From an uncultured Pelagibacteraceae bacterium (GTDB taxonomy: Bacteria > Pseudomonadota > Alphaproteobacteria > Pelagibacterales > Pelagibacteraceae), in the NCBI GenBank assembly GCA_902635515.1, contig CACPOD010000002.1, forward strand, positions 1 through 64,000: a DNA stretch of 64,000 nt, written 5' to 3'. Shown piece after piece: positions 55,016 through 64,000 of this stretch (positions are counted from its first letter, which is position 1; each line of letters starts with the position of its first letter). The notes under the pieces were generated by a model. That model saw only the letters and a list, made by a program, of their open reading frames with translations. It did no database searches and was not told where the DNA came from. The position numbers were made by a program, and so were the translations under genes.

Positions 55016-55402
55016 TTAACTTAAATAAATAGGGTTAATCAAATTTTTTTTAATATTAAATTTATCGCACAAATGAGGGATATTTTCATATTTTATGTCT
55101 TTTTCACCTTTAAAATCTTGAATGCTATAACAATAGTAATCAATATTATTAGTTAAATTAAATGCTTTAACTATAGAAAATGAATTTCTGATTCCTGCAA
55201 AACTTCCAGGCCCTCTATTTAAATAAATTGTATTAATATCTTTCAAGTTTAATTGATGAGAATTTAAAAAATCATTAATAATTAAAGTTAATTTTTCATA
55301 ATTAATTTTAGTATTCTCTTTAGTAATATTATAAATATCATTACTAGTTATGATCATTAAAAAAATTTTTTCACTGGCTACATCAATTATCAGTTTATTC
55401 AT
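55016..55402 (-). CDS. tsaB: TsaB-like t6A synthesis protein, short form
   Basis: Start taken as MNKLIIDVASEKIFL at 55402; the ORF track extends it to 55453. TsaB scaffolds the TsaC-TsaD-TsaE machinery for t6A37 in tRNA. Seen: the ASKHA N-terminal strand and the signature LNRGPGSFAGIRNSFSIVKAF. At 128 residues it is far shorter than the usual 200-230: the second half is missing or reduced. Its 5' end overlaps the divergent deacetylase gene by 53 nt. rimI, normally next, is not present. Confidence 0.8.
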   Translation of the reverse strand: MNKLIIDVASEKIFLMIITSNDIYNITKENTKINYEKLTLIINDFLNSHQLNLKDINTIYLNRGPGSFAGIRNSFSIVKAFNLTNNIDYYCYSIQDFKGEKDIKYENIPHLCDKFNIKKNLINPIYLS

Positions 55403-56411
55403 AATTATTTTATTTTCTAATATCAGTTCTAAATCAGATGAAAATAATATCAAATACTATTCCAATGATGAAGGAATTCTATCAATTATGTATCATCGTT
55501 TTAATGAGAATAAGTACCCCTCAACCAATATTAAAATGGATATATTTGAGGAACATATAAATATTATTAAGAACTCAGATTTTAATTTTCATAATCCAAA
55601 TAATTTTGATGAACAGTTTAATAAACCAAAACAAAAAAAAGAAATTCTTATAACTATCGATGATGCTTTTGAATCTTTTTATACTGAGGCATGGCCTTAT
55701 CTAAAAGAAAATAAAATTCCATTTATTTTATTTGTTTCAACTGAACCAGTGGGAAAAAGAGGTTACATGACTTGGGAGCAAATTAAAGAGGTTGAAGGTA
55801 ATGAATTTGCAAATATAGGACATCATTCTCATACTCATGAATATCTCATAGATGTAAGCAATGAAGAGTTTATTTTAGATATTGAAACGGCTAATAAAAT
55901 TTTTCTAAAGGAACTTGGTTATATCCCTAACCTATTCTCATATCCCTTTGGAGAATACTCTAAATTTATGAAAGACTATATTTCAAAAAATTTCAAATAT
56001 GCTTTTGGTCAGCATTCTGGTGTTATTGATTTAAATAAAGATAAATTTGAGTTACCTAGATTTCCAATTAATGAAAAATATGGAAAAATAAAAAGATTTA
56101 AATCAATAATAAATTATTTTCCACTTGAATATAAAAGAATACTTCCAGAGGAAAAACAATTATTCGAAAATACAAACCCTCCAAATTTCAAAGTTGAATT
56201 TTTCAAAGAGCAAAAAAATTTATCTAATATTAATTGCTATTCTAATGAGGGAGATATTTGGGACAAATCAAAAACAACATTTGCTAACAACTCTTTAACG
56301 ATTGAATTTAGAGAACCATTCAAACCAAGAAGAGGAAGAATTAATTGTTCTCTGAATGATGATGGAAAATGGAGATGGTTTGGTGTGCAATTTCCTATAA
56401 AAGAAAATTAA
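55350..56411 (+). CDS. Polysaccharide deacetylase (NodB/CE4-type), secreted
   Basis: 353 residues with an N-terminal signal/anchor (about 1-28), then a NodB homology domain: LSIMYHRF, catalytic ITIDDAFES with the Asp pair, HHSHTHEY metal histidines and SYPFGEYS. A C-terminal region of about 90 residues is not recognised. Likely removes N- or O-acetyl groups from an envelope glycan. Plus strand between minus-strand genes; its 5' end overlaps tsaB and its stop overlaps the bax-like gene by TTAA. Confidence 0.88.
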   Translation: MIIKKIFSLATSIISLFIIILFSNISSKSDENNIKYYSNDEGILSIMYHRFNENKYPSTNIKMDIFEEHINIIKNSDFNFHNPNNFDEQFNKPKQKKEILITIDDAFESFYTEAWPYLKENKIPFILFVSTEPVGKRGYMTWEQIKEVEGNEFANIGHHSHTHEYLIDVSNEEFILDIETANKIFLKELGYIPNLFSYPFGEYSKFMKDYISKNFKYAFGQHSGVIDLNKDKFELPRFPINEKYGKIKRFKSIINYFPLEYKRILPEEKQLFENTNPPNFKVEFFKEQKNLSNINCYSNEGDIWDKSKTTFANNSLTIEFREPFKPRRGRINCSLNDDGKWRWFGVQFPIKEN

Positions 56412-57472
56412 ATTAAACTCTCTAAATCTTTGCTTGATGGCAACAATCTCGCTTCATCAAAATCTTTTAAGTTATTTTGTTCAATAATTTTTTGTAAAAC
56501 CTCTATATATTGATTTCCTGTTTCTGCATATTTATCTAAATGTTTAGACAAAATTAGACTATCTAAAGGTTTATTTTGATTTCTAAGTTCTGTTCTTGCT
56601 TTCCTTAAATTTTTATATGTTGAGTGTGTATTTAAATTTCTTAAATATGCTCTTACAGATAATTGTAAGCTATGAAATTTCATAACTTTATGATCTTTGC
56701 CTTCATCTGCATTTTTAGGTTTTAACCCTTCTCCAGACCAAGTCCATTGTCCAAATAAAGCATTTCCCTTTAAAGCAAATCTTGAAGTGCCCCAACCGGT
56801 TTCTTTAGCAGCTTGAGCTATTGCTAATGAAACTGGTATTTCATCCATTCTTACTTTCAAAGTCGATAAATCATTTTTTCTTACACCATATTGTTTATAC
56901 TTTTTTTCTAACCATTTTTTTTCAATATCAGTATTGCTATTTTTATTTAAAATTGTGAATAATCTTTTTCTATCAACTCTAATTTTATTGTTTTCCTTAA
57001 CTATTAGAGGGAGAACAATTTTTATAAACATATCTTTTCTTTTTTTAGTGTTAGCTATGTTTTTAATTTCATTCGGAAGAAGACCAATATCTATTGGTTT
57101 AACTAGTTTTGTATCCCTTACATCTTTTAAATTATAATTTACCTCTTTAAATAAAGAGTCAATCTCAGATGTTGTATATCTAACTAGATTAATTTCAGAG
57201 TTATTTTCTTCTAAAATATCATATAATAAATCTCTTTCATCAGCATCTGCTGCTGAGTCTTCCTCAATAAATTTATCTTTATTTAAAGTATTATTTAAAA
57301 TACTTTTTGAATTATTGGTAAATTCTTTTTTTTGAAAATTTTTATCTGCAAAATTAATAATTATCGGCGCTACATAAAAGAATGAAATTACAATAAAAGA
57401 ACTTAAAAAAAACCGTGAAACTATATTAAAGCTCTTATTTTTTAAAAAACCTGATTTTTTAAATTTTTTCAT
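56408..57472 (-). CDS. Bax-like glucosaminidase
   Basis: 354-residue protein with one N-terminal membrane helix (about 18-42) and a C-terminal mannosyl-glycoprotein endo-beta-N-acetylglucosaminidase (GH73-like) domain: IAQAAKETGWGTSRFA with the catalytic Glu, then NALFGQWTW and the HSLQLSVRAYLRNLNTH segment. Acts on peptidoglycan. Charged linker between helix and domain has no recognisable motif. It sits between nfu and the deacetylase and may help envelope growth. Confidence 0.86.
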   Translation of the reverse strand: MKKFKKSGFLKNKSFNIVSRFFLSSFIVISFFYVAPIIINFADKNFQKKEFTNNSKSILNNTLNKDKFIEEDSAADADERDLLYDILEENNSEINLVRYTTSEIDSLFKEVNYNLKDVRDTKLVKPIDIGLLPNEIKNIANTKKRKDMFIKIVLPLIVKENNKIRVDRKRLFTILNKNSNTDIEKKWLEKKYKQYGVRKNDLSTLKVRMDEIPVSLAIAQAAKETGWGTSRFALKGNALFGQWTWSGEGLKPKNADEGKDHKVMKFHSLQLSVRAYLRNLNTHSTYKNLRKARTELRNQNKPLDSLILSKHLDKYAETGNQYIEVLQKIIEQNNLKDFDEARLLPSSKDLESLI

Positions 57473-57478
57473 ACTTAA

Positions 57479-58021
57479 TTATTGTATTGCAACAACCTCT
57501 TTTACCTCTGGTATATAGTGACATAAAAGATTTTGAACACCTTGTTTTAAAGTCATTGTTGAACTAGGGCAGCCTGAACAACTCCCTTGTAATTGAACCT
57601 TAACAATTCCATCCTTAAACTCCTTAAATTTTATATCACCCCCATCTCTAGCAACAGCTGGTCTTATTTTTTCTTCTAAAATTTTTACTATTTTTGATTC
57701 AATTTCGCTTAAATCCAAATCTTCTTCTTTTATATTTTCGTCAATAACAAACTCTTTACCATCTGCGTAAAAATCATTTATTAGAGAAATTACGATATGT
57801 TTTATTTCGTCCCAATTAATGTTTTCATTCTTATTTACTGAAATAAAATCTTGACCTAAAAAAATGCCCTCAACACCATTTATTGACAAAATATTTCTCA
57901 CCAATTCATTTTGCATATCTTCTTTATTTGTAATTTCATAAGGACCACTGTTTGAAACTTTCTTCCCAGGAAGAAATTTTAAAGAATTTGGATTTGGTGT
58001 TACTTCAGTTTGAACGAACAT
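57479..58021 (-). CDS. Nfu-type Fe-S cluster scaffold protein
   Basis: 180-residue NifU-like carrier for Fe-S assembly. N-terminal Nfu_N domain starts MFVQTEVTPNPNSLKFLPG, C-terminal NifU domain holds CSGCPSS cysteines that bridge a cluster. Human NFU1 and alphaproteobacterial forms share this layout. Present next to trpS as in the conserved murJ-trpS-nfu order. Confidence 0.93.
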   Translation of the reverse strand: MFVQTEVTPNPNSLKFLPGKKVSNSGPYEITNKEDMQNELVRNILSINGVEGIFLGQDFISVNKNENINWDEIKHIVISLINDFYADGKEFVIDENIKEEDLDLSEIESKIVKILEEKIRPAVARDGGDIKFKEFKDGIVKVQLQGSCSGCPSSTMTLKQGVQNLLCHYIPEVKEVVAIQ

Positions 58022-58070
58022 AAATTATATATAGTGAATATTTCAAAAATTAAAACTTGATAATAAATTT

Positions 58071-59075
58071 TTATAAAAAACCTACTATTTCTTTAATTCT
58101 TTCAATCTTTTTAGAGGCAATCATATTTGCTTTTTCAACTCCATCTAGAAGAATTTCATCAAGAAATTTTTTGTCTTCCAAAAGTTTTTTTATCTCATTG
58201 GAAATAGGTTCAATTTTTTTTACAAGCTCTTCAGATAATTGTTCTTTAAATTCTGAAAAGTTTTTACCTGCAAAATTTTTTAGTGAATTTTCTAATGTAG
58301 AATTAGTCAAGCTTGAATAAATTCCTAAAAGGTTTCTTGCTTCTAATCTTTCATCAAGTTCCTTTATATCATGCGGCATAGGCAAAGGATCTGTTTTTGC
58401 CTTTTTTATTTTGTTTATTATTTCATCTTTATCGTCTGTTAAATTTATTCGACTTAAATCTGATAATTCTGATTTACTCATTTTTTTTGAACCATCTTTT
58501 AAACTCATTATTCTTGAGAATTCTTTTTGAATAAGAGGTTCTGGAACTTGAAGAAAATTTTCTACATCAAAATCATTATTAAATTTTTGGGCTATATCTC
58601 TACACAACTCTAAATGTTGTTTTTGATCATCACCTACAGGAACATGAGTAGCATCGTATAAAAGAATATCTGCCGCCATTAGAACTGGATAAGAGTATAA
58701 TCCAATACTAGCTTTCTCCTTATCTTTTCCAGCTTTCTCTTTGAATTGGGTCATTCTATTTAACCAACCCATTCTAGCAACACAGCTTAATATCCATGCT
58801 CCTTCTGAATGAGCAGCTACTCTAGATTGATTAAAAATTATACTTTTTTTAGGATCAATTCCACTTGCAATAAAAGTTGCAACAGTTTCCCGTATATTAT
58901 TTTTTAATTCTTTGGGATTTTGCCTTACTGTAATGGCATGTAAATCGACTACACAAAAAATACATTTGTTATCTTTGTCATTATTTAGGTCTACAAAGTT
59001 TTTTATAGCACCTAAATAATTTCCAAGATGAAGATTACCTGTAGGCTGAACACCAGAGAATATTTTTTTTCCCAT
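58071..59075 (-). CDS. trpS: Tryptophanyl-tRNA synthetase
   Basis: Class I synthetase for tRNA-Trp. 334 residues. Seen: HIGH-type motif [14 protein letters not shown] region [22 protein letters not shown] and KMSKS at KKMSKSEL. Five nt after murJ. Confidence 0.97.
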   Translation of the reverse strand: MGKKIFSGVQPTGNLHLGNYLGAIKNFVDLNNDKDNKCIFCVVDLHAITVRQNPKELKNNIRETVATFIASGIDPKKSIIFNQSRVAAHSEGAWILSCVARMGWLNRMTQFKEKAGKDKEKASIGLYSYPVLMAADILLYDATHVPVGDDQKQHLELCRDIAQKFNNDFDVENFLQVPEPLIQKEFSRIMSLKDGSKKMSKSELSDLSRINLTDDKDEIINKIKKAKTDPLPMPHDIKELDERLEARNLLGIYSSLTNSTLENSLKNFAGKNFSEFKEQLSEELVKKIEPISNEIKKLLEDKKFLDEILLDGVEKANMIASKKIERIKEIVGFL

Positions 59076-59079
59076 AAAA

Positions 59080-60609
59080 TTAATACCTTAATTTAATATC
59101 ATTCATTTGAAAAGCTTTGATCAGGTAACTCACAATAAAATAAAACAATAATCCTAATATAACAGATAAAACTAAATAAAAAGATTTAATTGATTGATTA
59201 AATGCTAATTCGTTTTGGAAAAAATTTAACATAAATTTAAAAAATAAACCCATCATAATTGATGCAAAAATTATTTTAATAAATTTAATAAAAAATATTT
59301 TATTAAAATAAAATAATTGTCGTTTTTTTAAGAATAAAAATAACAATATTGAATTAAACCAAGATGAAATAGATGTGGCTATTGGAATTATTATAAAACC
59401 AACTTCACTAAAATAATACAAACTGATAAAAATATTAACCAATACCGAGATTAAAGAAATATAAAAAGGAGTCTTGGTATCATGGTTTGCAAAGAAAAAA
59501 CTCGAAAAAACTTTTATCAATGCAAAAGCGGGTAGACCTAAAGCAAAATAATATAAAGCTAAGCTTGAGTTGCTTACTGAACTTTCATTGAAAGACCCAT
59601 AACCAAATAAAGCTGAAATAATTTGTTCTGACCCGATGATTAAAGCGATAGTTGCTGGAAGACTTAAAAATAAACTTAATTCAAGAGCTTTATTTTGTAT
59701 AAATAAAATCTTATTTTTTTTTCTAGATTGAATATGTTTTGAAAGCTGTGGAAGTATTACAATACCAATCGCGATCCCAGCTATAGCTAGGTTAATTTGA
59801 TAAATTCTATCAGCATAATACAAATAAGAAACTGCACTTGCTTGAAATGATGCAATTATTGTTCCAATTAAAATATTAACTTGAGTAACACCTGATGAAA
59901 AAATACTTGGTAAAAGTTTTTTAAAAAAGAATTTAACTTTATTACTTACTTTTAGTTCAAAACTAAATTTAAGTGAATAATATCTTGATACATATTTATA
60001 TAAAAATATTAATTGTAAAAAACCAGCTAAAGAAACCCCATAAGATAAATAATATACTAACTGGTCACCTAGATGTTTTGAAAAAATTAATATTAAAATT
60101 AAAACAATATTCAATATTATTGGGGCTGCAGCAGCAGCTGCAAATTTATTGTGTGAATTTAAGATTGCAGAAAAAAATGAGGCTAAACAAATAAAAAATA
60201 AAAAAGGAAAAGTAATTCTTGTTAAATTTATTGCTACCTCCATTTTTTCTAAATCACCCACAAATCCTGGAGCAATAATTGAAACAAATGCAGGCATGAA
60301 AATCTCAATTATTATTGTTAAAAATAATAATCCTAAAAAAAGAAGATTAAAAATATTATTAGCAAATTTGTTTGATTTTTTTTTTCCCTTAGTAATTTCT
60401 GATGAATAACTTGGAACGAATGCTGCGTTAAAGGTGCCTTCAGCAAACAATCTTCTAAAAGTATTTGGAATTCTAAATGCTACAAAAAAAGCATCGGCCA
60501 ACATCCCTGTTCCTAGAAAAATTGCTATTAAAATATCTCTTAAATAACCCAGCAATCTACTAATGATAGTATAAAAACCAAATGTGCCTGTTGACTTAAG
60601 TAAGTTCAT
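59080..60609 (-). CDS. murJ: Lipid II flippase MurJ
   Basis: Flips lipid II to the periplasm for peptidoglycan synthesis. 509 residues, about 14 membrane helices of the MOP superfamily. Seen: [18 protein letters not shown] start and [15 protein letters not shown]. Divergent from maeB with 52 nt between start codons. Confidence 0.95.
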   Translation of the reverse strand: MNLLKSTGTFGFYTIISRLLGYLRDILIAIFLGTGMLADAFFVAFRIPNTFRRLFAEGTFNAAFVPSYSSEITKGKKKSNKFANNIFNLLFLGLLFLTIIIEIFMPAFVSIIAPGFVGDLEKMEVAINLTRITFPFLFFICLASFFSAILNSHNKFAAAAAAPIILNIVLILILIFSKHLGDQLVYYLSYGVSLAGFLQLIFLYKYVSRYYSLKFSFELKVSNKVKFFFKKLLPSIFSSGVTQVNILIGTIIASFQASAVSYLYYADRIYQINLAIAGIAIGIVILPQLSKHIQSRKKNKILFIQNKALELSLFLSLPATIALIIGSEQIISALFGYGSFNESSVSNSSLALYYFALGLPAFALIKVFSSFFFANHDTKTPFYISLISVLVNIFISLYYFSEVGFIIIPIATSISSWFNSILLFLFLKKRQLFYFNKIFFIKFIKIIFASIMMGLFFKFMLNFFQNELAFNQSIKSFYLVLSVILGLLFYFIVSYLIKAFQMNDIKLRY

Positions 60610-60661
60610 AAATCATATTAGTCTTAATTTTACCCCAATTGTACACTTATTGTTATCAGAA

Positions 60662-62947
60662 ATGAAAAAAACAAAAATTGATCATTACACAGATAAAGAA
60701 GCTTTAGATTTTCATAAAGACAAAAAACCTGGCAAGATTGAGATTATTTCTTCAAAAAATATGACAACTAAGCGTGATCTCGCTTTAGCATATTCTCCAG
60801 GAGTTGCTGCTCCTGTAAAAAAGATAAGTGAAAACCCAGAAGCAGCTTATGATTACACAAGTAAAGGAAACCTTGTTGCTGTAATAAGTAATGGTTCAGC
60901 AATATTGGGCATGGGAAATTTAGGTGCTCTTGCATCAAAGCCTGTGATGGAAGGAAAGGCTGTTTTATTTAAAAGATTTGCTGATATCGATTCGATAGAT
61001 TTAGAGATTGATTGCAAAGATTCGGACGAAATCATAAATTCAATTAAAAATTTTGCACCTAGCTTTGGTGGAATAAATTTAGAAGACATAGCAGCCCCAG
61101 ATTGTTTTATAATAGAGCAAAAATTAAAAGAAATTTTGGATATTCCTGTTTTCCACGATGATCAACACGGAACAGCGATTATAACAACTGCAGCATTAAT
61201 TAATGCTTTGGATATTTGTGGTAAATCAATAAAAGAAATTAAAGTTGTAGTTAATGGTGCAGGAGCTTCAGCACAAGCTTGTACTGAGTTATTTAAAAAC
61301 TCAGGAGTAAAATCTGAAAATATAATAATGCTAGATAGGAAGGGAGTTATTTATGAAGGAAGAACTGAGGGAATTGATCAATGGAAATCCAGATATGCAG
61401 TTAAAACTAAACATAGAACTTTAGAGGATGCAATTAGAGGTGCGGATGTTTTTTTAGGATTGTCTGCAAAAGGTGTTCTAAAAAAAGAGATGGTTAAATC
61501 TATGGCAAAAAATCCAATTATATTTGCTTGTGCTAATCCTGATCCAGAAATTACTCCAGAGGAAATTTCCGAGGTTAGAAATGATGCAATTGTTGCAACA
61601 GGGAGATCAGATTATCCCAATCAAGTAAATAATTTAATTGGATTTCCTTACATTTTTAGAGGTGCTTTAGATGTTCGATCTAAAACTATAAATGAAGAAA
61701 TGAAAGTTGCTGCAGCAAAAGCAATAGCTAAGCTTGCAAGAGAAGATGTTCCTGATGAAGTGGTTGCAGCTATGGGTGGAGAAAGACCTCATTATGGTAA
61801 AGATTATATTATTCCATCTACATTTGATCCAAGATTAATTAGTGTGATACCAGCGGCTGTAGCAAAAGCAGCTATAGATAGTGGAGTAGCTAGAAAAAAT
61901 ATAGATGATTTTGATGCTTATAAAGATCAATTAAAACAAAGACTAGACCCAACAGTAACCATCATGCAAGGTATAAATTCATTTATCAAGAAAAATCAGA
62001 AAAGAATTGTTTTTGCAGATGGTGAAGATGAAAATACTTTAAAAGCTGCAATTGCATTTAAAAATTCAAAATTAGGTATTCCAATTTTAGTTGGGAAAGA
62101 AAGTAAAATTAAAGAACAGATTAAAAATATTGGTTATAGTGAAAATTTTGATATTGAAATTGTTAATTCAAAAGATGAGGAAAAAAGAAAAAGATACGTT
62201 AAACATTTATTTGAAAAATTACAAAGAGAGCAAGGATTATTAGAACGAGATTGTGACAGAATGATCAGAAATGATAGAGTTGTTTGGGCTACTAGTATGG
62301 TTGCCTGTGGCGATGCTGATGGTGCTGTAACAGGTAATACAAGACGATTTGGTGCTTCATTTGAAAAAATTAAGCAAGTTGTTGATGTAAGAAGAGGTGA
62401 AATTATGTTTGGATTAAACATGATCGTTCATAAAGGAAGAACTATTTTTGTTGGTGATACAAGTGTCCATGAATATCCAACTTCTGAACAAATGGCTGAA
62501 ATTGCTATATCAACAGCTAGAGTAGTAAGACTTTTTGGATTTGATCCTAAAGTTGCTTTTGTATCCCACTCTACATTTGGACAACCACTTACTAGTAGAA
62601 CAAAACATATTCGAAACGCTGTTGAGATATTAAAAGAAAAAAAAGTAGACTTTGAATTTGATGGAGATATGCAGCCTGATGTTGCTCTTAATCCAGAATA
62701 TGAAGAGCTTTATCCTTTTGCAAAGATAGTTGGTAAAGCAAATATTTTAATAATGCCTGGACAGCATAGCGCAGCAATTTCATATAAACTGATGAAAACA
62801 ATTGGAGACACAAAAGTTATTGGACCATTATTAATTGGACTTGGGCTTCCGATAGAAATTGCACCCTTAAGGTCATCAACTTCTGAGATACTTAACCTAG
62901 CGTCAATTGCTGCTTATTCTTCTCAAGTGATTGATTACAAAAAATAA
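60662..62947 (+). CDS. maeB: NADP-malic enzyme with phosphotransacetylase domain
   Basis: Decarboxylates malate to pyruvate, making NADPH. I use the ATG at 60662 (MKKTKIDHYTDKEALDF); the ORF track begins 78 nt earlier inside murJ. 762 residues. N-terminal malic domain (about 1-430): AYSPGVAAP, HDDQHGTAI, NGAGASAQACTEL. C-terminal PTA-like domain (about 430-762, GDTSVHEYPTS), regulatory in related enzymes. Feeds the PDH operon with pyruvate. Confidence 0.95.
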   Translation: MKKTKIDHYTDKEALDFHKDKKPGKIEIISSKNMTTKRDLALAYSPGVAAPVKKISENPEAAYDYTSKGNLVAVISNGSAILGMGNLGALASKPVMEGKAVLFKRFADIDSIDLEIDCKDSDEIINSIKNFAPSFGGINLEDIAAPDCFIIEQKLKEILDIPVFHDDQHGTAIITTAALINALDICGKSIKEIKVVVNGAGASAQACTELFKNSGVKSENIIMLDRKGVIYEGRTEGIDQWKSRYAVKTKHRTLEDAIRGADVFLGLSAKGVLKKEMVKSMAKNPIIFACANPDPEITPEEISEVRNDAIVATGRSDYPNQVNNLIGFPYIFRGALDVRSKTINEEMKVAAAKAIAKLAREDVPDEVVAAMGGERPHYGKDYIIPSTFDPRLISVIPAAVAKAAIDSGVARKNIDDFDAYKDQLKQRLDPTVTIMQGINSFIKKNQKRIVFADGEDENTLKAAIAFKNSKLGIPILVGKESKIKEQIKNIGYSENFDIEIVNSKDEEKRKRYVKHLFEKLQREQGLLERDCDRMIRNDRVVWATSMVACGDADGAVTGNTRRFGASFEKIKQVVDVRRGEIMFGLNMIVHKGRTIFVGDTSVHEYPTSEQMAEIAISTARVVRLFGFDPKVAFVSHSTFGQPLTSRTKHIRNAVEILKEKKVDFEFDGDMQPDVALNPEYEELYPFAKIVGKANILIMPGQHSAAISYKLMKTIGDTKVIGPLLIGLGLPIEIAPLRSSTSEILNLASIAAYSSQVIDYKK

Positions 62948-63541
62948 TTACTCTCTTTGAATTCTTAAGTCTTCGACAAGAATGATACTAGCAACCACAT
63001 CTTCGACATCAAGTATTTCTTTTGCTTCACTTATAACTAAATCTTTTTCTTCAGTAGTTAAAGCAATTCCATAAATATAAATTTTTTTCTTATAGGTATC
63101 TATTTGATAATTGGTTGCCTTGATATTTTTATTTACAATTAAAGCTGTTCTTAACTGAGAAGTAATAAGCAAATCTTTTGCAGATTGTTTAAAGTTAAAT
63201 TCTTCTTTAATTTTAATATCATTTCTAACTGATCTAGCACCTTTAGTTTCCCATGCTAATTTTGTAATCTTTAATTTCTCTTCTGGATTATCTACTTTTC
63301 CAGTAACAAAAATTCTACCATCAATTACTTTAGTTTTAACTGTTAAAAGATATTTTTTATCTTTTGATAAAATTTTTGCAGTTATGCTTTTTTCCATAAT
63401 TGAATCATCTATCTGAGTACCAACTGTTCTGGGATCTAAAGCAACTGAAACACCAGTTCCAAAAAGACCTTTAGAACTAACACCAGCACATCCTGTTAAG
63501 ACAAAACTAAGTAAGATAAAAATTAATAATTTATTTTTCAT
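62948..63541 (-). CDS. BON-domain outer-membrane lipoprotein (YraP/DolP-like)
   Basis: 197 residues. Signal peptide with lipobox VLTGC (Cys18), then two BON domains (about 50-115 and 120-190; GKVDNPEEKLKITKLAW, GIALTTEEKDLVISEA). DolP-type proteins protect the outer membrane. Here the two BON repeats and the lipobox support the call. It abuts maeB and overlaps rsmI by 11 nt, the rsmI-yraP order of other proteobacteria. Confidence 0.9.
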   Translation of the reverse strand: MKNKLLIFILLSFVLTGCAGVSSKGLFGTGVSVALDPRTVGTQIDDSIMEKSITAKILSKDKKYLLTVKTKVIDGRIFVTGKVDNPEEKLKITKLAWETKGARSVRNDIKIKEEFNFKQSAKDLLITSQLRTALIVNKNIKATNYQIDTYKKKIYIYGIALTTEEKDLVISEAKEILDVEDVVASIILVEDLRIQRE

Positions 63542-64000
63542 TTTTAAATTTTATACAATAATTATAAATTTCTTTTTTGGACACGTTGGTTCTTTGGCTC
63601 AAAATATCTGTAATTTCTTTAGTTGACAATTTATTAATCATTTTTTTTATTATATTCTTATCTGATTCAGTTAATTTTTCAGATATATTTTTATTTATTT
63701 TTTTTTCAGAAATAACAACTGTAAGTTCACCTTTTAGTTCTTTTTCAAATAATTCTAGTTCATCTATATTTTTTCTAATAAATTCTTCATAAATTTTTGA
63801 TATTTCTCTGCAAAAGACTATCTTTCTTCCAGTAAAATTCTTTTTTATTTCAGGTATGATTTTGTTAATTTTTTTAGGAGAAATAAAAAAAACTAAAGAA
63901 TTTTCAAAGTTTGAATATTTTTTTAATTCATTAGATAATTGCTGCTTTTTTTCTGGGAAAAAACCACAAAACAAAAATTTATCTGAAAATCCACTGATTG
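63531..64000 (-). CDS. rsmI: 16S rRNA C1402 2'-O-methyltransferase, partial 5' end missing
   Basis: C-terminal half; continues off the right edge. Seen: SGFSDKFLFCGFFPEKKQ, then LVFFISPKKINKII and GELTVVIS, matching RsmI. It methylates C1402 in 16S rRNA, a decoding-site modification. The N-terminal SAM-binding half lies outside the window. The track start at TTG 63974 is not the true start. Confidence 0.85.
   Translation of the reverse strand, partial: ISGFSDKFLFCGFFPEKKQQLSNELKKYSNFENSLVFFISPKKINKIIPEIKKNFTGRKIVFCREISKIYEEFIRKNIDELELFEKELKGELTVVISEKKINKNISEKLTESDKNIIKKMINKLSTKEITDILSQRTNVSKKEIYNYCIKFKNEK

Noticed and set aside
55403-55453. N-terminal extension of tsaB in the ORF track
   Set aside because: TsaB begins with the ASKHA strand MNKLIIDVAS; the added residues have no homology and increase the overlap with the deacetylase.
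60584-60661. N-terminal extension of maeB in the ORF track
   Set aside because: Lies inside murJ and is not part of malic enzyme; ATG at 60662 fits the family.
1-64000. CRISPR arrays, insertion sequences, prophage, toxin-antitoxin or defence islands
   Set aside because: No direct-repeat/spacer pattern, transposase, integrase or defence gene is visible; the HNH gene stands alone and belongs to a conserved housekeeping-type family.

Overview
The window looks like a chromosomal segment of a streamlined marine alphaproteobacterium of the SAR11 clade (Candidatus Pelagibacter or a close relative). The grounds are strong A+T richness by eye, codon use dominated by AAA/ATT/TTA, almost no intergenic space, and alphaproteobacterial gene orders: irr-fabA-fabB-fabI-pnp, mutM-rpsT-dnaA-dnaN beside ubiE-ubiB-coaBC-dut, helicase-fdxA-carD, and murJ-trpS-nfu-tsaB-fur-miaB-phoH-ybeY-lnt-metK-nusA-infB-rbfA-rpsO-pnp. 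I saw no insertion sequences, prophage, CRISPR array or rRNA. The species cannot be fixed from the sequence alone.

Layout. 0-7 kb: partial gltD, uppP, an EamA exporter and a two-gene pyruvate dehydrogenase operon whose E1 carries its own lipoyl domain. 7-14 kb: thiolase, tRNA-Arg, a hot-dog thioesterase, a TAXI-type TRAP transporter and acetoacetyl-CoA synthetase. 14-20 kb: a Suv3-like helicase, a TerB-like protein, ferredoxin, a CarD regulator with a long lysine-rich N-terminus, a 30-residue Lys/Arg-rich peptide absent from the ORF track, and an acyl-CoA synthetase. 20-28 kb: tRNA-Leu, envelope and redox genes (YqaA, DsbB, TlpA, HIG1), Coq7, and argH-lptM-like-lysA-plsC. 27-37 kb: dnaN, dnaA with a repeat-bearing upstream region, rpsT, mutM, ubiE, ubiB, coaBC, dut and a ThiF-type protein. 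36-42 kb: an oxidative-stress module (DUF3501, Fe-S protein, rubrerythrin, Irr) next to fabA-fabB-fabI. 42-61 kb: a long minus-strand series covering RNA decay, translation, methylation and lipoprotein maturation, interrupted by a plus-strand polysaccharide deacetylase. 60-64 kb: malic enzyme, a BON lipoprotein and partial rsmI.

How the genes work together. Most of the window is core housekeeping: central carbon (PDH, MaeB), fatty-acid and ubiquinone synthesis, replication initiation, translation and envelope maintenance. The more interesting signals are regulatory or architectural. A 17-bp operator-like element is shared by the irr and rubrerythrin upstream regions. Terminator-like hairpins stand directly before the TRAP permease and nusA. 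rpsT has a promoter that predicts a nearly leaderless mRNA. Repeats lie upstream of dnaA. Six convergent gene pairs end in the same 4-nt shared-stop overlap. Several genes (rimI, corC, trmB, rimP, truB) are missing from their usual places. No clearly new multi-gene system is evident; the tiny basic peptide beside the lysine-tailed CarD and the Irr/rubrerythrin module are the best leads.
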